A stretch of DNA of 64,000 nucleotides from assembly GCA_028456385.1 (NCBI GenBank), contig JALNQF010000187.1, forward strand, positions 19,416 through 83,415. The letters are read 5' to 3'. Each line of letters starts with the position of its first letter. Position 1 is the stretch's first letter. This document shows positions 35,662 through 49,200 of the stretch, in pieces. A program made the translations under genes and the position numbers. This stretch comes from Ophiosphaerella korrae (taxonomy: Eukaryota; Ascomycota; Dothideomycetes; Pleosporales; Phaeosphaeriaceae). Below the pieces are notes generated by a model. That model was given only the letters and a program-made list of their open reading frames with translations, did not search any database and had not been told where the DNA came from.

Positions 35662-35822
35662 ACTCTAGAGCGTTTACTCTAAAGCGCTTATTCTAAAGCG
35701 TTTACTCTAGAGCGTTCGCTCTAGAGCGTTTACTACTAAATAGTTACGTATTCTACTACGCTGTATTACCTAGCCTAATTGCGTGCAATACAATAGCTTA
35801 CTTACTACTTAGTATTATAATA
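35662..35822 (-). repeat. Y 5' LTR, right part
   Basis: Continuation of the LTR that begins at 28344; holds most of the 14-bp CTCTAGAG-bearing units and ends TATTATAATA, followed by the CTACG duplication at 35823-35827. Confidence 0.92.
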
Positions 35823-35827
35823 CTACG

Positions 35828-36192
35828 CTTAAGAAAAACTATTATTATAGATTATAGAAGCTAAAAAGGAGCGTAAGAAACTCTACAAGGTCTCTTGTTA
35901 TACGCTAAAGGAATATTAGTCTTGTTTTCTTAATACTTAAATATAGTTATCTAATAATTAGGCTTATTTATCTTGTCTTTATAAGACAAAGGTCTTAAAT
36001 AATAAGAAGTCTATTAAGTAGTCTACTCTCTTAGAGTCTAAGCTTAATTTTAAGGATATAGTAGAGGCTACTCTAGTTCCTACTACGTTAGATAAGTCTA
36101 GCGCCTCTCTACCTACTATTAGTACTACCGTTCCTCGCAATTTACTATTAGGTGTTCTAGAGGGTTTTAACTTTAGAACTCCTCTAGTTTCT
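35828..36192 (+). other. Antisense frame in X, coiled-coil-like tail
   Basis: Continuation of 21700-21967 beyond Y. Reads EKLLL, IIEAKKERKKLYK, NNxAYLSCLYKTKVLNNKK (x a stop), LLESKLNFKD, LLGVLEGFNFRTPLVS with stops only as TAG/TAA. It aligns residue by residue with the G1 tail despite clear divergence. Confidence 0.55.
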
Positions 36193-37030
36193 TAAGGTAA
36201 TTAAAGTTATCTTCTAGTTCCTATGTTTTTTCCTATAGTTACCCTTTTTCGTCTATACCTATCTATTCTACTAAATAGTAGTTTCTTCTATTATAGAACT
36301 AGTACTATAGGATTTTTTTAACTTCCTATTCTTTTTATTCTCTATACGTATCTACTTTATATACTAGTAGTTCTACTTCTTATAGTACTTATTCTAGTAA
36401 GGCTACGTAAAACGTTAAGTATATCCTTATCTTATTTAGTAGCTTTAATTTAAATATAACTAGTATAACTTCTTTTTTAATCTTGTATAGTCTTATCTTA
36501 ACGTAGTCTAATTTTAAACTTAGTTATTTACTTTTAATATTTTTTCGTACTAACTATACTTTTTCTCTTTCTCTAAACTAGAGTCCTTCTTTATACTTTT
36601 TATTATAGTACTTTACTATTTAGTTATATAGAAATTCTACATCCTATCTTAGTTAATTATGTATATCTTTAAGTCTATTAGTAAAGTTTTCTCTTCTTAG
36701 AGACTAAGATATCTAGTTTCTTAGTATTTAGTATACGTTAGGTTTAAATCTATAGTTTGTAAAGAAAAGTAATACTCTTATTACTATATTCTTTACGCTA
36801 TTGTATACTAACTATGCTATAGGTAGTAGCTATACCTAGTTATTCTAGTTGTAGTTAAGGTAGTATCTTAGGTATTATTCTACTATTTAATTTATTTATT
36901 CTAACTATCTATCTATTTATAGATAATATACTATAGATATTATATATTATATTCCTAATTACGCTACTATTATTCTCTATAATTTTAATATAAATTATAT
37001 ATTTTTATCTATAATAATTTTATCTAGTAG
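36150..37030 (-). pseudogene. X pol segment: integrase C-terminus and chromodomain
   Basis: Minus-strand continuation of X's pol across the W insertion. Homologous to the G1 region at about 8640-9490: chromodomain at about 36.2-36.36 kb, integrase C-terminal part to 37030. The break lies just upstream of a YRLLDKII-type segment of the integrase core. RIP stops throughout. Confidence 0.8.
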
Positions 37031-37412
37031 TATAAAGGGCTACTTATTATTAACTACTAGTACCTATCTTAGAAGGAGTTAGTAGATTACAAGGTAATAG
37101 TAAAAGCTTAAAGTATAATCTATAATAACTATAAACAATAGAAGATATTTTATAACTATCTTGTATTAGCGTTCTATAGTTAAAGGATTAAATTACTAAT
37201 ACTATCCTAATAATATACATCTTACTAACTATATACTTGTTATAATCTATAATTTATAGTTACTAAGACTAGTAGATTATAAATTAACCTAGGTATCCTA
37301 GTTATATATAGTTTCCTAATTAAAGTTATTACTCTACTTGTCTTATACTTTGTTAGCGCCTAGATTAGGACTAATTAGTTCTATCTTAATTTCTTCTATT
37401 ACACCTATAACA
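37031..37412 (-). repeat. W 3' LTR, 48 bp shorter than its partner
   Basis: Ends CACCTATAACA. Compared with 50612-51041 it lacks about 48 bp in the central inverted-repeat cassette: one ATAGATT-bounded arm is missing between two near-identical TAGATTATA repeats, consistent with deletion by recombination or slippage. Confidence 0.9.
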
Positions 37413-37553
37413 CTATCTCCTCCTCTAGGTAAGTCCTAGTTTACTTACTCTAGAGCTAGAGTTATTAGTCTAGTTTCTTTATTAATATAGAGTTCTTTAT
37501 CTTCCTTTATACTTATTTTATCTATACGTTATTACTACCTCCTTACTAATTGC

Positions 37554-38112
37554 GTGTTATATAATAGTATTAAAATATTTCTTTATTCTTGTTATACTTC
37601 TCTTAAGTTAAACCCTAAGTCTCTTCTTTATATTATTTCTATAAACAATAGTAGGGCTTATAAGGCGTATATTTATATAAATATATATAGTTCTTATAAT
37701 ATATCTAGTGTTTCTCTTTCTAAGTATAAGTTTATTATACTTATTCTTACGTCTAGGCTTAATAATAATAAGGAAAGCTGTTAACTAAACTTAAGAGAAA
37801 TTACTATCTTAAATTGTAGAGGCTAAAGCTAAATGTAAGTATATCTAGGAGCTTACGTAGAGTAAGCTAGTAGAGAATTAAGCTTATCTCTCTTATCTTT
37901 ATAAGATAAAGGCCTTAAATAATAAGAAATTAGCTAAGTAGTTAGTAGCTCTAGAAGCTAAGCTAGACTTAGATAAGGCGTTTAATATTGCTGTAGTAGG
38001 TCCTACGCTAGACGTCTCTATTATCTCTCTATCTATTATTAGTAATATTAGTTCTCTTAGTTTACTACTAGGCGTTCTAGAGGGTTTTAATTTTAGAACT
38101 CCTCTAATTTCT
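37554..38112 (+). other. Antisense frame in W: head and tail
   Basis: The head 37554-37784 is open for 76 codons (IKIFLYSCYTSLKLNPKS, then RAYKAYIYIN, then SSVSLSKYK). The tail in the shifted frame to 38112 carries EAKAK-, LEAKLDLDK- and LLGVLEGFNFRTPL-type segments. Same arrangement as G1. Confidence 0.57.
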
Positions 38113-39191
38113 TAAAGTAATTAAGATTATCTTCTAGTTCCTATATTTTCTCTTATAGTTATCCTTTTTCGTCTATTTTTATCTATTCTACTAAGTAGTA
38201 GTTCCTTCTATTATAGAACTAGTACTATAAGATTTTCTTAACTTCTTATTCTTCTTATTCTCTATACGTATCTACTTTGTATACTAGTAGTTCTACGTCT
38301 TATAGTACTTGTTCTAGTAGGGCTATATAGAATATTAAGTATATTCTTATCTTATTTAGTAGCTTTAATTTAAATATAACTAGTATAACTTCTTTCTTAA
38401 TTTTATATAGTCTTATCTTAACGTAGTCTAACTTTAAGCTTAGTTACTTACTTTTAATATTTTTCTATACTAACTATACTTTTTCTCTCTCTCTAAATTA
38501 AGGTCTCTCTTTATACTTCTTATTATAATACTTTACTATTCTATCTTATAAGAACTCTATATCTTATCTTAGTTAATTGTGTATATCTTTAAGTCTATTA
38601 GTAAAGTTTTCTCCTCTTAGGGACTAAGATATCTAATTTCTTAGTATCTAATATATATTAGGTTTAAATCTATAGTTTATAAAGAAAAGTAATACTCCTA
38701 TTACTATATTCTTTATGCTGTTGTATACTAGCTATGCTATAAGTAGTAGCTATACCTAATTATTCTAGTTATAGTTAAGGTAGTATCTTAGGTATTATTC
38801 TACTATCTAATTTATTTATTCTAACTATCTATCTATCTATAGTTAGTATACTGTAGATATTATATATTATATTCCTAATTACGCTGCTATTATTCTCTAT
38901 AGTTTTAATATAAATTGTATATCTTTATCTATAATAATTTTATCTAGTAGTCTATATTAATTAATTACTATTCTTAGAACTTAATATATAGTAACTTCTA
39001 TCTTACTTTTCTCTTTATATAGTTAGAAGTATATATACTTTGTAAACTTATCTACTATTATTAGGATTCTATTATACTTAACTCTTAATATTAGGTCTTT
39101 AGACTTTAGTAACTTCGTAATAAAGTCTATTGTAATAACTCTCTATAGTTATTCTAGTATTTCTACTAGTTATAATATTCTATATAGTGTA
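38070..39191 (-). pseudogene. W pol segment: integrase C-terminus and chromodomain
   Basis: Homologous to G1 about 8640-9730. Chromodomain at about 38.12-38.28 kb; integrase core including the DFITKLxKSKDLILRV-like block near 39085-39130. Cut at 39197 by V. Confidence 0.82.
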
Positions 39192-39196
39192 TATCT

Positions 39197-39637
39197 TGTT
39201 ACAGTTGTAACAAGGGAAAACTAATTTAAACTAATTAGCCCTACTATAGATAACGACAACACATACGACCTGTAGGGTAACAAACTTAACTAGGAAGCTA
39301 ACTACAATAGAGACACGTAACGAATTCGCGATTCGCGATCTTAGTAAACATAAAGTACGAATTTGTTATATAATAAATTCGCAATTTACGATCTTAGTAA
39401 ATACGAAGCACGAAGCTAGCTAAGCGACATAGGTATATAGTTAGTAGTAATATATATTATTAGGATAGTATTAGCAATTTAATCCTTTGACTACGGAACG
39501 CTAATACAAGATAGTTGCAAAATATCTTCTATTGTTTATAGTTATTGTAGATCCTAACACGAACTTTTGTTATTATCTCTTAATCTACTAGCCCCCCTAG
39601 ATAGGTTCTAGTAGTTAACGATAGGAGGCCCGTTACA
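39197..39637 (+). repeat. V 5' LTR (441 bp)
   Basis: Opens with the palindrome TGTTACA-GT-TGTAACA and ends GGCCCGTTACA. The centre has GAATTCGCGATTCGCGATC and a degenerate second copy about 60 bp downstream. Confidence 0.93.
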
Positions 39638-39639
39638 CC

Positions 39640-42600
39640 TTACTAATCTAGTTATTGCAAGAAGTAAAGTGTAAGTAACGCACAGTCTAGCTAATACAAT
39701 AGTAGAAAGTTTAACTAAAATAAGTAAAGCCCTAAGGAGTAGTTACAAGTCTAATAGCACTGCATAGGAAATAATTAAAGACTAAATTAACAATCTAATT
39801 TTAGATAAAGAAGATATAAAGATAGTAATCGACGCTCTAGAAACGCAGAACAAAGAACTATAGGATTACGCAAAATAGAACGAAGCATAGATTAAGGCTA
39901 TAATTAAAGGTTAGAACTAAATAGAACTAATTATACAACGCCTAGCAATAAGCGCTATAAAGAAACTACTAAAGATACCTATCTTTAAGAAGTTTAATAG
40001 AATAAGAGAAAAGCTAAGACCTTTTATAGCTTTAGCACAACTCTAAATAGATATACAAGTACTATACTTCGACATAGAAGAAAAGAAGGTAATATACATT
40101 AGGTTGCACCTAGAGGAAGACGCAATAAGATAGTACAAGCCTTACTAGATAGACTATACGACACATTCTCTAATAACCTAAAAGGACAAAACAAGAGCTA
40201 TCTTTAGAAGTTACGAATACTTTACTAAACGAATAAGAGTAGTATTTAGGGACATAGACGTTACTTAACAAGCTAAAGAGTAGCTAGAGAAGCTTACACA
40301 AAACTAGAGTGTTCCTAAGTATATATTATAATTTAAGTAACTATCCTAAAACACAGAATAGAACGAGTTAGCCTTAATGTTACGATTTAAACAAGGACTA
40401 AACTTAAAGATACGATACAAAATAATCTATATAGAAAAACTAAGGACACTAGAAGCCCTAAAACAATAGGTAATACAAATTAACGATAATCTTCGAGAAT
40501 AGAAGAAAAATAAATATAGGAGTTACGTCTAGAACTAAGATAAAGGAGACCCTATAATCCTTAATACTAACAAGGATAAGAGAAAGAAGAAAAACAAAGA
40601 CTTTACGTACTTTAACTATAGCAAGAAAAGCTACTACGCAAAAGACTACTATTTACAAAAGAAAAAAGATATAGCATATTATAAATACAGGAAACTAGGA
40701 CACTTTGTAAAAGACTACAAAAGTAAAGACCTAAAGAAAGAAACTTAGTTAAAGACAATAGAAAAGAAGAAGGAAGCACTATAAGCACAGGCTAAACCTT
40801 AAGAGAAAGTAGCTAGGAGTAAAGAAATATAATATATAATACTCTATTAGACTTTTTGCTACAAAGACGACTACTATATATATCTTTCTAGTAAATAAGG
40901 AGTAGGATACTTCCTATAATAGAGAAATAGAGTAGTAGTAGTAAAAGAAAAAACAAAAGCGTAGCTAGAAGAGATAGTACACGTAATAGACTTACTAATA
41001 GAAGATTTAGAAAGGGAGGAGCCCTTAGTACTATCGATCTAGGCTAAAGGACTAGTACTAGATAAAGAGACTACTACAGCTTCTTCTAAAGGACTACAAG
41101 AAAGCAAGAAATAGGTTAGTATAAGAAGTATAGAGTATACCTAGCTAACAATATATAGCTATAATAGCTATATAATAATAGATACAAAGGAACAAAATAA
41201 AAAATAGAGGTTCGTTTAAATATACTTAATAGTTATAAGTATAGAGGAAGTGTACAAAGACTAGAAAGAACGCAATCCTAAAGAAATAAAGTTTACGCTA
41301 TTTTAAGAATAGATAAAGTAATATATAGTTATAGTAGGAAGAATACCTATATAGGGAGAATAGTAGCACCTTGTAAGAAAAACGCAATAGATTAACAAAG
41401 CCTATACACTAAGAGCACTAGTAGTGTACTATATCCTAATAATAGACGTACCTAGTAAAGATAAGTACTAGGAAGGAGATAACAAGATAATAGATCTAAA
41501 GTATCTAGTATACTTTAAAGTATTATAGATATTATACTTAGACAAGAATTGTATTATATATAGGAACCCTAAAGCAAACAATAGTATATAGCCTATAAGA
41601 AGAAAAGGCTACAACTATACAAGAGTAATTCTAGTAGAAGATATCTAAGGATAAGAGATAATCCTAGAAGACAGATACGTAGTAGTAAGACCTAGCCCAA
41701 AACTATTAAAGAAATACGTCTAAGGAGGACTATAGTACAAATGCATATATAATAAATGTCTAAGACACGAAGAATATAAGCTTAAGGTAGGGCTATAGCC
41801 CTAAAAGGATAGATAGTTTATAAAAGAGCCTAAACAAGAACAGTTAGAAGGTATAAGAGGCCTATATATTACAAAAATAGGTATATACTAAGGAAAAAAA
41901 GTACGACTAATAATTAATAGTAGAGCTACAAGGAACTTTATATTAAAGAAGTTTGTAGAAATATAAGGAATAAAGTATACAATAAAGAAATACCCTTAAC
42001 AACTAAGCACGATTAAAGGAAAACTATTCTAGGAACCTATTAGGTTTAAGACAGTTCCTTCTACGCTTAAATTAGAAGAGATAACAATTAAAAATATAGT
42101 TATAGATATAACAACAATTAATAACAAACAAGATATAATATTAGGAATGCTATAGTTATAGATAACTAACCTACACATTAATTAGAGAATAGGACAAATT
42201 AAATATAGTAAAATAGATATATTAAAAGCTAACATAAGTACCTACAAAGGAGAATTCCCTAAAAAATACAAGAAATAAGAAAAAGAGCTTATAGAGCTAG
42301 AAGACTACCTTCTAGAACATTAACTATAGGACTTAGTAATAGAACTAGAAGAAGGAAGAAACTTAAGATAGAGCCTAGTCTACTAAAAAACAGAAGAAGA
42401 ATCTAAGATTAAACGAGCGTTTATTTAGACCGCAATAAAAAAAGGATAGATAAGAGAATCTAAATCCTTAGTAGTATATAGACTTATATTCGTAGATAAG
42501 AAAGGAATAAATAATAAAAGGCCCTACGTAGATTTTAGAAAAACTAACACAATTATAAACAAGAACTAATACCTACTACTACGAATAGATAGAATACAAG

Positions 42601-45122
42601 ATAGACTACGAAAAGTAAAGATCTTTACGAAACTAGATATCTAAAATGCCTACTATTAGATTAGAATTAAAAAAGGCGACAAGTAGAAAATAGTATTTAG
42701 AATATAGTACAGACTATATAAATACTTAGTTATGCCGTTTAGCTTAACAAATGCACTAGCAGCATTCTAAGAAAGAATTAACATAGTACTAAGAGAGTAA
42801 TTAGATATATTTATATTCGCATACTTAGACAATATCCTTATATTCTTAGAAACAGAGGAAGAACACGTACAACACGTGTACAAAATATTAAAAAAACTAG
42901 TAGAAAATAAACTATTTCTTAAAATAAGAAAATGCGAATTCTATACAAAGAAAACAGATTTCCTTAGATTTATTATTAAACTAGGAAAAATCAAGATTAA
43001 CCTAGAAAAGATTAGATTAATTAACAAATAGCTAATACTAAAAAACCTAAAGGAAGTATAATAATTTTATAGGCTAGCTAACTTTTATAAGAAGTTAATA
43101 GTAGGATAGTCTAAAGATATAGAACTAATAACAAGACTTATAAAAAAGGATACGCCGTTTAAATAGATAAAGGAATGCAACAAAGTATTTAATAAGATTA
43201 AAAAGAAGTTTATAGAAAACCTAGTTATTAGAATATACAACCTAGACCTACTAGTAATAGTAAAAACAGACGTATCTAATTTAGTCTACGGCATAGTATT
43301 AATACAAGAAGACCTAGAGACTAAAAAAGAATACTTAGTTAAATACTTCTCTAAGAAAATAAAGATAGTAGAACTTAACTACTTAATCTATAACAAAGAG
43401 ATACTAGTAATCTACAAAGTATTTAAATAATAGAGAGTATACTTACAAGGAGCAAAATACTAGATAAAGGTCTATATAGACTATAAGAATCTTATAGGAT
43501 TTATAATAAATAAGGAATTGTTGTAACGCTATATAAGATAGTAGGAGTACTTGTTAACGTTTAACCTAGAAATTATATATATAAAGGGCAAAGATAATTA
43601 ATTTGTAGACGCCCTTAGTAGAAGACTAGACTTATAAGAAGAAGTAAACGCTACTAGCATAGTTCTAGTTAAAAACAAGGAAGGACAATTAGTCCTAAAT
43701 ACACCTAAAATAGCCGCAACACTTAAAAGAAAAAGTAGTAAGCTAGACGAATAGATTTAGAAAATAACACAAGAAGTATCTAAAGAAACAGAGAAACTAG
43801 AAACTTATAAAGGACTCGCACAAGTATACAGAAGAACGTATATCCTAAAGAAAATCTAAAGAGAATTTATACAATAGTTTTACGAACTACTAGTATATAG
43901 ATACTAAGGGATTAACAAGACCCTAGATAGGTTACTACAAGATTACTATATTCTAAAAGCAAGACAACTAGTAATAGAAGTACTACGAGACTATATAGAA
44001 TACTAGAAGAATAAGTACACTAGACACGTACTATATAGAATATTACAACTAGTAGAAGTACTAGAATAACTATAGAGAGTTATTACGATAGACTTTATTA
44101 CAAAGCTACCTAAGTCTAGAGACCTAATATTAGGAGTTAAATACAATAGAATCCTAACAATAGTAGATAAACTTACAAAGTACTTATACTTTAGACTATA
44201 TAAAGAAAAAAGTAGGATAGAAGTTGCTATACACTAGGTTCTAGGAACTATAATTAGTTAATATAGACTACTAGACAAGATTATTATAGATAGAGATGTA
44301 AGATTTACATTAAAACTATAGAGAACAATAATAGTGTAATTAGAAATTAAGTACGTAATGTCTATAGTATATTACCTATAGATAGACAGATAGTTAGAAC
44401 GAATAAATTAGACAGTAGAATAGTACTTAAGATACTACCTTAACTACAACTAAAACAACTAGGTACAGTTACTACCTATAGTATAGTTAGCATACAACAG
44501 CGCAAAGAATATAGTAATAGGAGTATTACCTTTCTTTATAAACTATAGATTCGAACCTAATGTATACTAGATACTAAGAAATTAGATATCTTAGTCCCTA
44601 AGAGGAGAAAACTTCGCTAATAGACTTAAAGATATACACAATTAACTAAGATAGGACGTAGAATTCCTACATAATTGTATAACAAAATACTACAACAAGA
44701 AATACAAAGAGAGACCTTAATTTAGAGAGGGAGAAAAAGTATAGTTAGTTAGAAAGAATATTAAAAGCAAACAACTAAGTTTAAAATTAGACTACGTTAA
44801 GATAGGACTATACAAAGTTAAGAAGGAAGTTACACTAGTTATATTTAGACTAAAGCTACTAAATAAGATAAAGATACACCTAACCTTCTACGTAGCACTA
44901 CTTAAGATAGCACTACAAAACGTAGAACTACTAGTATATAAAGTAGACACGTACAGAGAATAGGAAGAATAGGAAGTTAAGAAAATCCTAGTATACTAAA
45001 TCCATAATAGTAGAAACTACTACCTAATAGAATAGATAGGTATAGACGAGAAAGGGCAACTATAGGAAGAAACATAGGAACTAGAAGATAACCTTAACTA
45101 CCCTAAGAAACTAGAGGACTTC
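39640..45122 (+). pseudogene. V gag-pol polyprotein, degraded
   Basis: Gag with DKEDIKIVIDALET (about 39795) and a knuckle YYKYRKLGHFVKDY at about 40676-40720. Protease INSRATRNF at about 41915-41941. Reverse transcriptase with PYVDFRKTN (about 42523) and YLDN at 42832-42843. RNase H runs to about 43.63 kb. Integrase is about 43.85-44.65 kb. Chromodomain about 44.96-45.12 kb (EVKKIL, YYLIE, LEDNLNYP). Same domain order as G1, with RIP-type stops. Confidence 0.87.
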
Positions 45123-45682
45123 TAAAATTAAAACTCTCTAGAACGCCTTGCAGCAAATCAAGAAAACTAACGATACTACTACTAGATAGAGAGACGTTAG
45201 GAACGTCTAATGCAATAGGAGCTAGAGCAGCCTAAACTGTATCCTCTAGGTCTATCTCAGCCTCTAAGGCACGAGACTGTTTAGACAATTTAGCGTTATT
45301 ATAAGCCTTTATCTTACAAAGACGTTTAACGCAAGAATAAAGATCTACTAGCTTATAAAGAGTTAGCTTACGCTTAGCCTTAGCTACTACAAGCTATAAT
45401 AATAGTATCTCTTAAGCTTAGTTAACGGCTCGCCCTATATAACTTAGTAAGAAGGGACTATATAGAAATTAAACACTTACACTCTATAAGAGATACACTA
45501 GAAGGCGTATACTTATATTAAATATTAGCTAGAATACACTTACTATAGTGTTTACTATCCTTTAAAGATACAAGATATATAAGCTTTAGACGAGTACAAC
45601 AGAAGCAAGGAAATATTTTAACCCTATTACGAGTAATACAAGTAATAAGAAGAAGTTTGTTATAGTTAGAACGTAAAGACAT
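45106..45682 (-). other. Antisense frame in V, diverged but conserved
   Basis: Starts at an ATG (45682-45680). The head reads KIFPCFCCTRLKLIYLVSLK, then SKHYSKCILANI, then SSVSLIECKC, keeping the FPCxCC and CxLANI positions of G1. The tail, after the same frame shift, reads VVAKAKRKLTLYKLVDL, RLCKIKAYNNAKLSK, RALEAEIDLED, GVLESFNFRSPL. Stops are TAG/TAA only. Amino-acid positions match G1 although the DNA here is the most diverged part of the element, which favours a real antisense protein. Confidence 0.6.
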
Positions 45683-45778
45683 AGAGAATAATAAAGAACT
45701 AGAGATAAACGAAGAAACTAGACTAATAACCTTAGGCCTAGGGCAGAGAAATAAAAACCTGCCTAGAGAGGGGAATAG

Positions 45779-46219
45779 TGTTACAGTTGTAACAAGGGAA
45801 AACTAATTTAAACTAATTAGCCCTACTATAGATAACAACAATACATACAACCTATAAGGCAATAAACTTAACTAGGAAGCTAACTATAATAGAGACACGT
45901 AACAAATTCGCAATTCGCGATCTTAGTAAATACAAAGTATAAATTCGTTATATAATAAATTTGCGATTCGTAATCTTAGTAAATATAAAGCACAAAGCTA
46001 GCTAAGCGATATAAGTATATAGTTAGTAGTAATGTACATTATTAGGATAGTATCGGCAATTCAATCCTTTAACTACAGAACGCTAATACAAGATAGTTGC
46101 GAAACATCTTCTATTGTTTATAGTTATTGTAGATCCTAATACAAACTTTTGTTATTATCTCTTAATCTACTAGCCCCCCTAGATAGGTTCTAGTAGTCGA
46201 CGACAGGAGGCCTATTACA
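45779..46219 (+). repeat. V 3' LTR (441 bp)
   Basis: Same length as the 5' copy. Starts TGTTACAGTTGTAACAAGGG and ends GGCCTATTACA, followed by TATCT. Confidence 0.93.
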
Positions 46220-46224
46220 TATCT

Positions 46225-49200
46225 ACTATATTTATTCTTGTAATACTCTATATAGTCTTATAGTACCTCTATTACTAATTATCTTGCTTTTAGAATGTAG
46301 TAGTCTTATAGTAGTCTATCTAATATTTTTTTAATTCTTTAATAACTATATACTAGTAATTTATAGAATTATTATATAAATTCTCTTTAAATTTTTATTA
46401 GAATATATATTCTTCTATAGGCTTATATAAATCCTTCTTAGATTTCTAGTTTTTTTATTTCTTTAGATATTTCTTACGTTGTTTTCTAAATCTATTTATT
46501 TAGCTTACTACTTGTTCTTTTAAGTGTTGTAGCTATCTTAAGTATATTTAGGACTAAGTATCCTTCTTCGTTCTTAATTAGAACTATACTAGTAGCGCTT
46601 ACTTCTTTTTATAGGTCTAGTCTTCTACTAAAAGTATCTATAAACTAGTTATCTTTCTCTTTTGTATATATAATCTCTATATTAAATATTAATAGGAATT
46701 CCTACTATCTTGTATAGCGTTATAATAATTCTTTATTTATTATAAATCTTATAAGATTCTTATAGTCTATGTAGACTTTTATCTAATACTTTACTCTTTA
46801 TAGGTATACTCTCTACTACTTAAATGCTTTGTAAATTACTAGTATTTCCTTGTTATAGATTAGGTAATTAAGTTCTACTATTTTTATCTTCTTAGAGAAG
46901 TACTTAACTAAGTATTCTTTTTTAGTCTCTAGGTCTTCCTGTGCTAGTACTATTCTGTAGACTAAGTTAGATGTATTTGTTTTTACTATTACTAGTAGGT
47001 CTAGGTTATATATTCTAATAACTAGATTCTCTATAAACTTCTTCTTAATCTTGTTAAATACTTCGTTATATTCCTTTATCTATTTAAATAGCGTATCTTT
47101 CTTTATTAGTCTTGTTATTAGTTCTATACTTTTAGAATATCTTACTATTAACTTTCTATAAAAGTTAGCTAGCCTATAAAATTATTGTACTTCTTTTAGG
47201 TTTTTTAGTGTTAGCTATTTGTTAATTAATCTAATCTTTTCTAGGTTAATCTTAATTTTTCCTAGTTTAATAATAAATCTAAGGAAATCTATTTTCTTTG
47301 TATAGAACTCGCATTTTCTTATTTTAAGGAACAGCTTAGTTTTTATTAGTTTTTCTAGTACCTTATATACGTATTATACGTGTTCCTCCTCTATTTCTAA
47401 GAATATAAGGATGTTGTCTAAGTATATAAATATAAATATATCTAAGTACTCTCTTAGTACTATATTAATTCTTTCTTAGAATACTACTAGTACATTTATT
47501 AAGCTAAATAGTATAACTAAATATTTATATAGTCTATACTATGTTCTAAATACTATTTTCTACTTGTTACTTTCTTTAATTCTAATCTAATAGTAGGTGT
47601 TCTAGATTTCTAGTTTTGTAAAGATTTTTACTCTTTTTAGCTTATCTTGTATTTTATCTATCTATAGTAGTAGATATCGATTCTTGTTTGTAATTACGTT
47701 AGTTTTTCTAAAGTCTACGTAGGGTCTCTTATTACTTATTCTCTTTTTGTCTTTAAATATTAATCTATATACTACTAAGGATTTAGACTCTCTTATCTAT
47801 CCTTTTTTTATTACGTTTTAGATAAATACTTGTTTAATTTTAGATTCCTCTTCTGTCTTTCTATAGACTAGGCTCTATCCTACGTTTTTACCTTCTTCTA
47901 GTTCTATTACTAAGTCCTATAGTTAATATTCTAGAAGGTAATCTTCTAGCTCTATAAGCTACTTCTCCTATTTCTTGTATTCTTCTAGGAATTCTCTTTT
48001 GCAAGTGCTTATATTAGCTTTTAATATATCTATTTTACTATAGCTAATTTGTCTTATTCTCTAATTAATTTATAGGTTAGTTATCTATAACTATAGTATT
48101 CCTAATATTATATCTTGTTTGTTGTTAATTGTTGTTATATCTATAACTATATTCTTAATTTCTAGTTTTTCTAACCTTAGTATTAAAGGTACTGTTTTAA
48201 ACTATATAGGTTCCTAGAATAGTTTTCCTTTAATTGTACTTAATTATTAAGAGTACTTCTTTATTATATACTTTATTCCTTATATTTCTATAAACTTCTT
48301 TAATATAAAGTTCTTTGTAGCTCTACTGTTAATTATTAATTATACTTTCTTTTCTTAGTATATACTTATTTTTGTAATGTATAGGCCTCTTATACCTTCT
48401 AGCTTTTCTTACTTTAGTATCTTTGTAAATTATCTATCTTTCTAAGGCTATAGTCCTATTTTAAGTTTATGTTCTTTGTATTTTAGACATTTATTGTTTA
48501 TATATTTGTACTATAGTCCTCCTTAGACGTATTTCTTAGTTAACTTAGATCTAGGTCTTACTACTAGGTATCTATCTTCTAGGATTATTTCCTATCCTTA
48601 GATATCTTTTACTATAATTACTCTTATATAGTTATAGCTTTTTCTTCTTATAAGCTATGCGTTGTTATTTGCTTTAAGGTTTCTATATATAATATAATTC
48701 TTGTCTAGGTATAATATCTATAATGTTTTAAAATATACTAGATGTTTTAGATCTATTATCTTGTTATCCCCTTCTTAGTACTTGCTTTTGCTAGGTGTAT
48801 CTATTATTAGGATATAGTACGCTACTAGTACTTTTAGTGTATAGGCTTTGTTTATCTATTACGTTTTTCTTACTAGGTGTTACTACTCTCTTAGTATAGG
48901 CATTCTTCCTACTATAACTATATATTACTTTATCTATTCTTAAAATAGTGTAAACTTAGTTTCTTTAAGATTACGTTCTTTCTATTCTTTATACGCTTCT
49001 TCTATACTTATAACTATTAAGTATATCTAAATAAACTTCTATTCTTTATTTTATTCCTCTATATCTATTGTTATATAGCTATTATAACTATATATTGTTA
49101 GCTAAGTATACTCTATACTTCTTATACTAACTTATCTCTTACTTCCTTATAGTCCTTTAGAGGTAGTCGTAGTAGTCTCTTTATCTAGTGCTAGTTTATT

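Larger units (their letters stand above)
21968..35822 (-). mobile_element. Y: second Gypsy chromovirus family, interrupted by Z
   Basis: It has 442-bp LTRs unlike those of the other Gypsy elements, starting TGTTAAGACCTTAGAAC and ending TATTATAATA, with target duplication CTACG at 21963-21967 and 35823-35827. Oriented right to left; Z sits inside its 5' LTR. Own length without Z is about 6.8 kb. The reverse transcriptase box YLDN is at 25316-25327 and a chromodomain at about 23140-23260. It is a different family from G1/X/W/Z/V/U by LTR sequence and protein sequence. Confidence 0.92.
39197..46219 (+). mobile_element. V: complete Gypsy chromovirus of a diverged subfamily
   Basis: 7,023 bp with two 441-bp LTRs (39197-39637, 45779-46219), target duplication TATCT at 39192-39196 and 46220-46224. 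Plus orientation inside W. Its LTR shares arms with the others but has a different start (TGTTACAGTTGTAACAAGGG) and a central AATTCGCGATTCGCGATC cassette. gag-pol is close to Z/U, while the region before the 3' LTR is clearly diverged. Confidence 0.95.

Noticed and set aside
21968..35822. CTCTAGAG repeats as a CRISPR-like array
   Set aside because: Units are contiguous with no spacers, lie in an LTR and occur in a eukaryotic genome.
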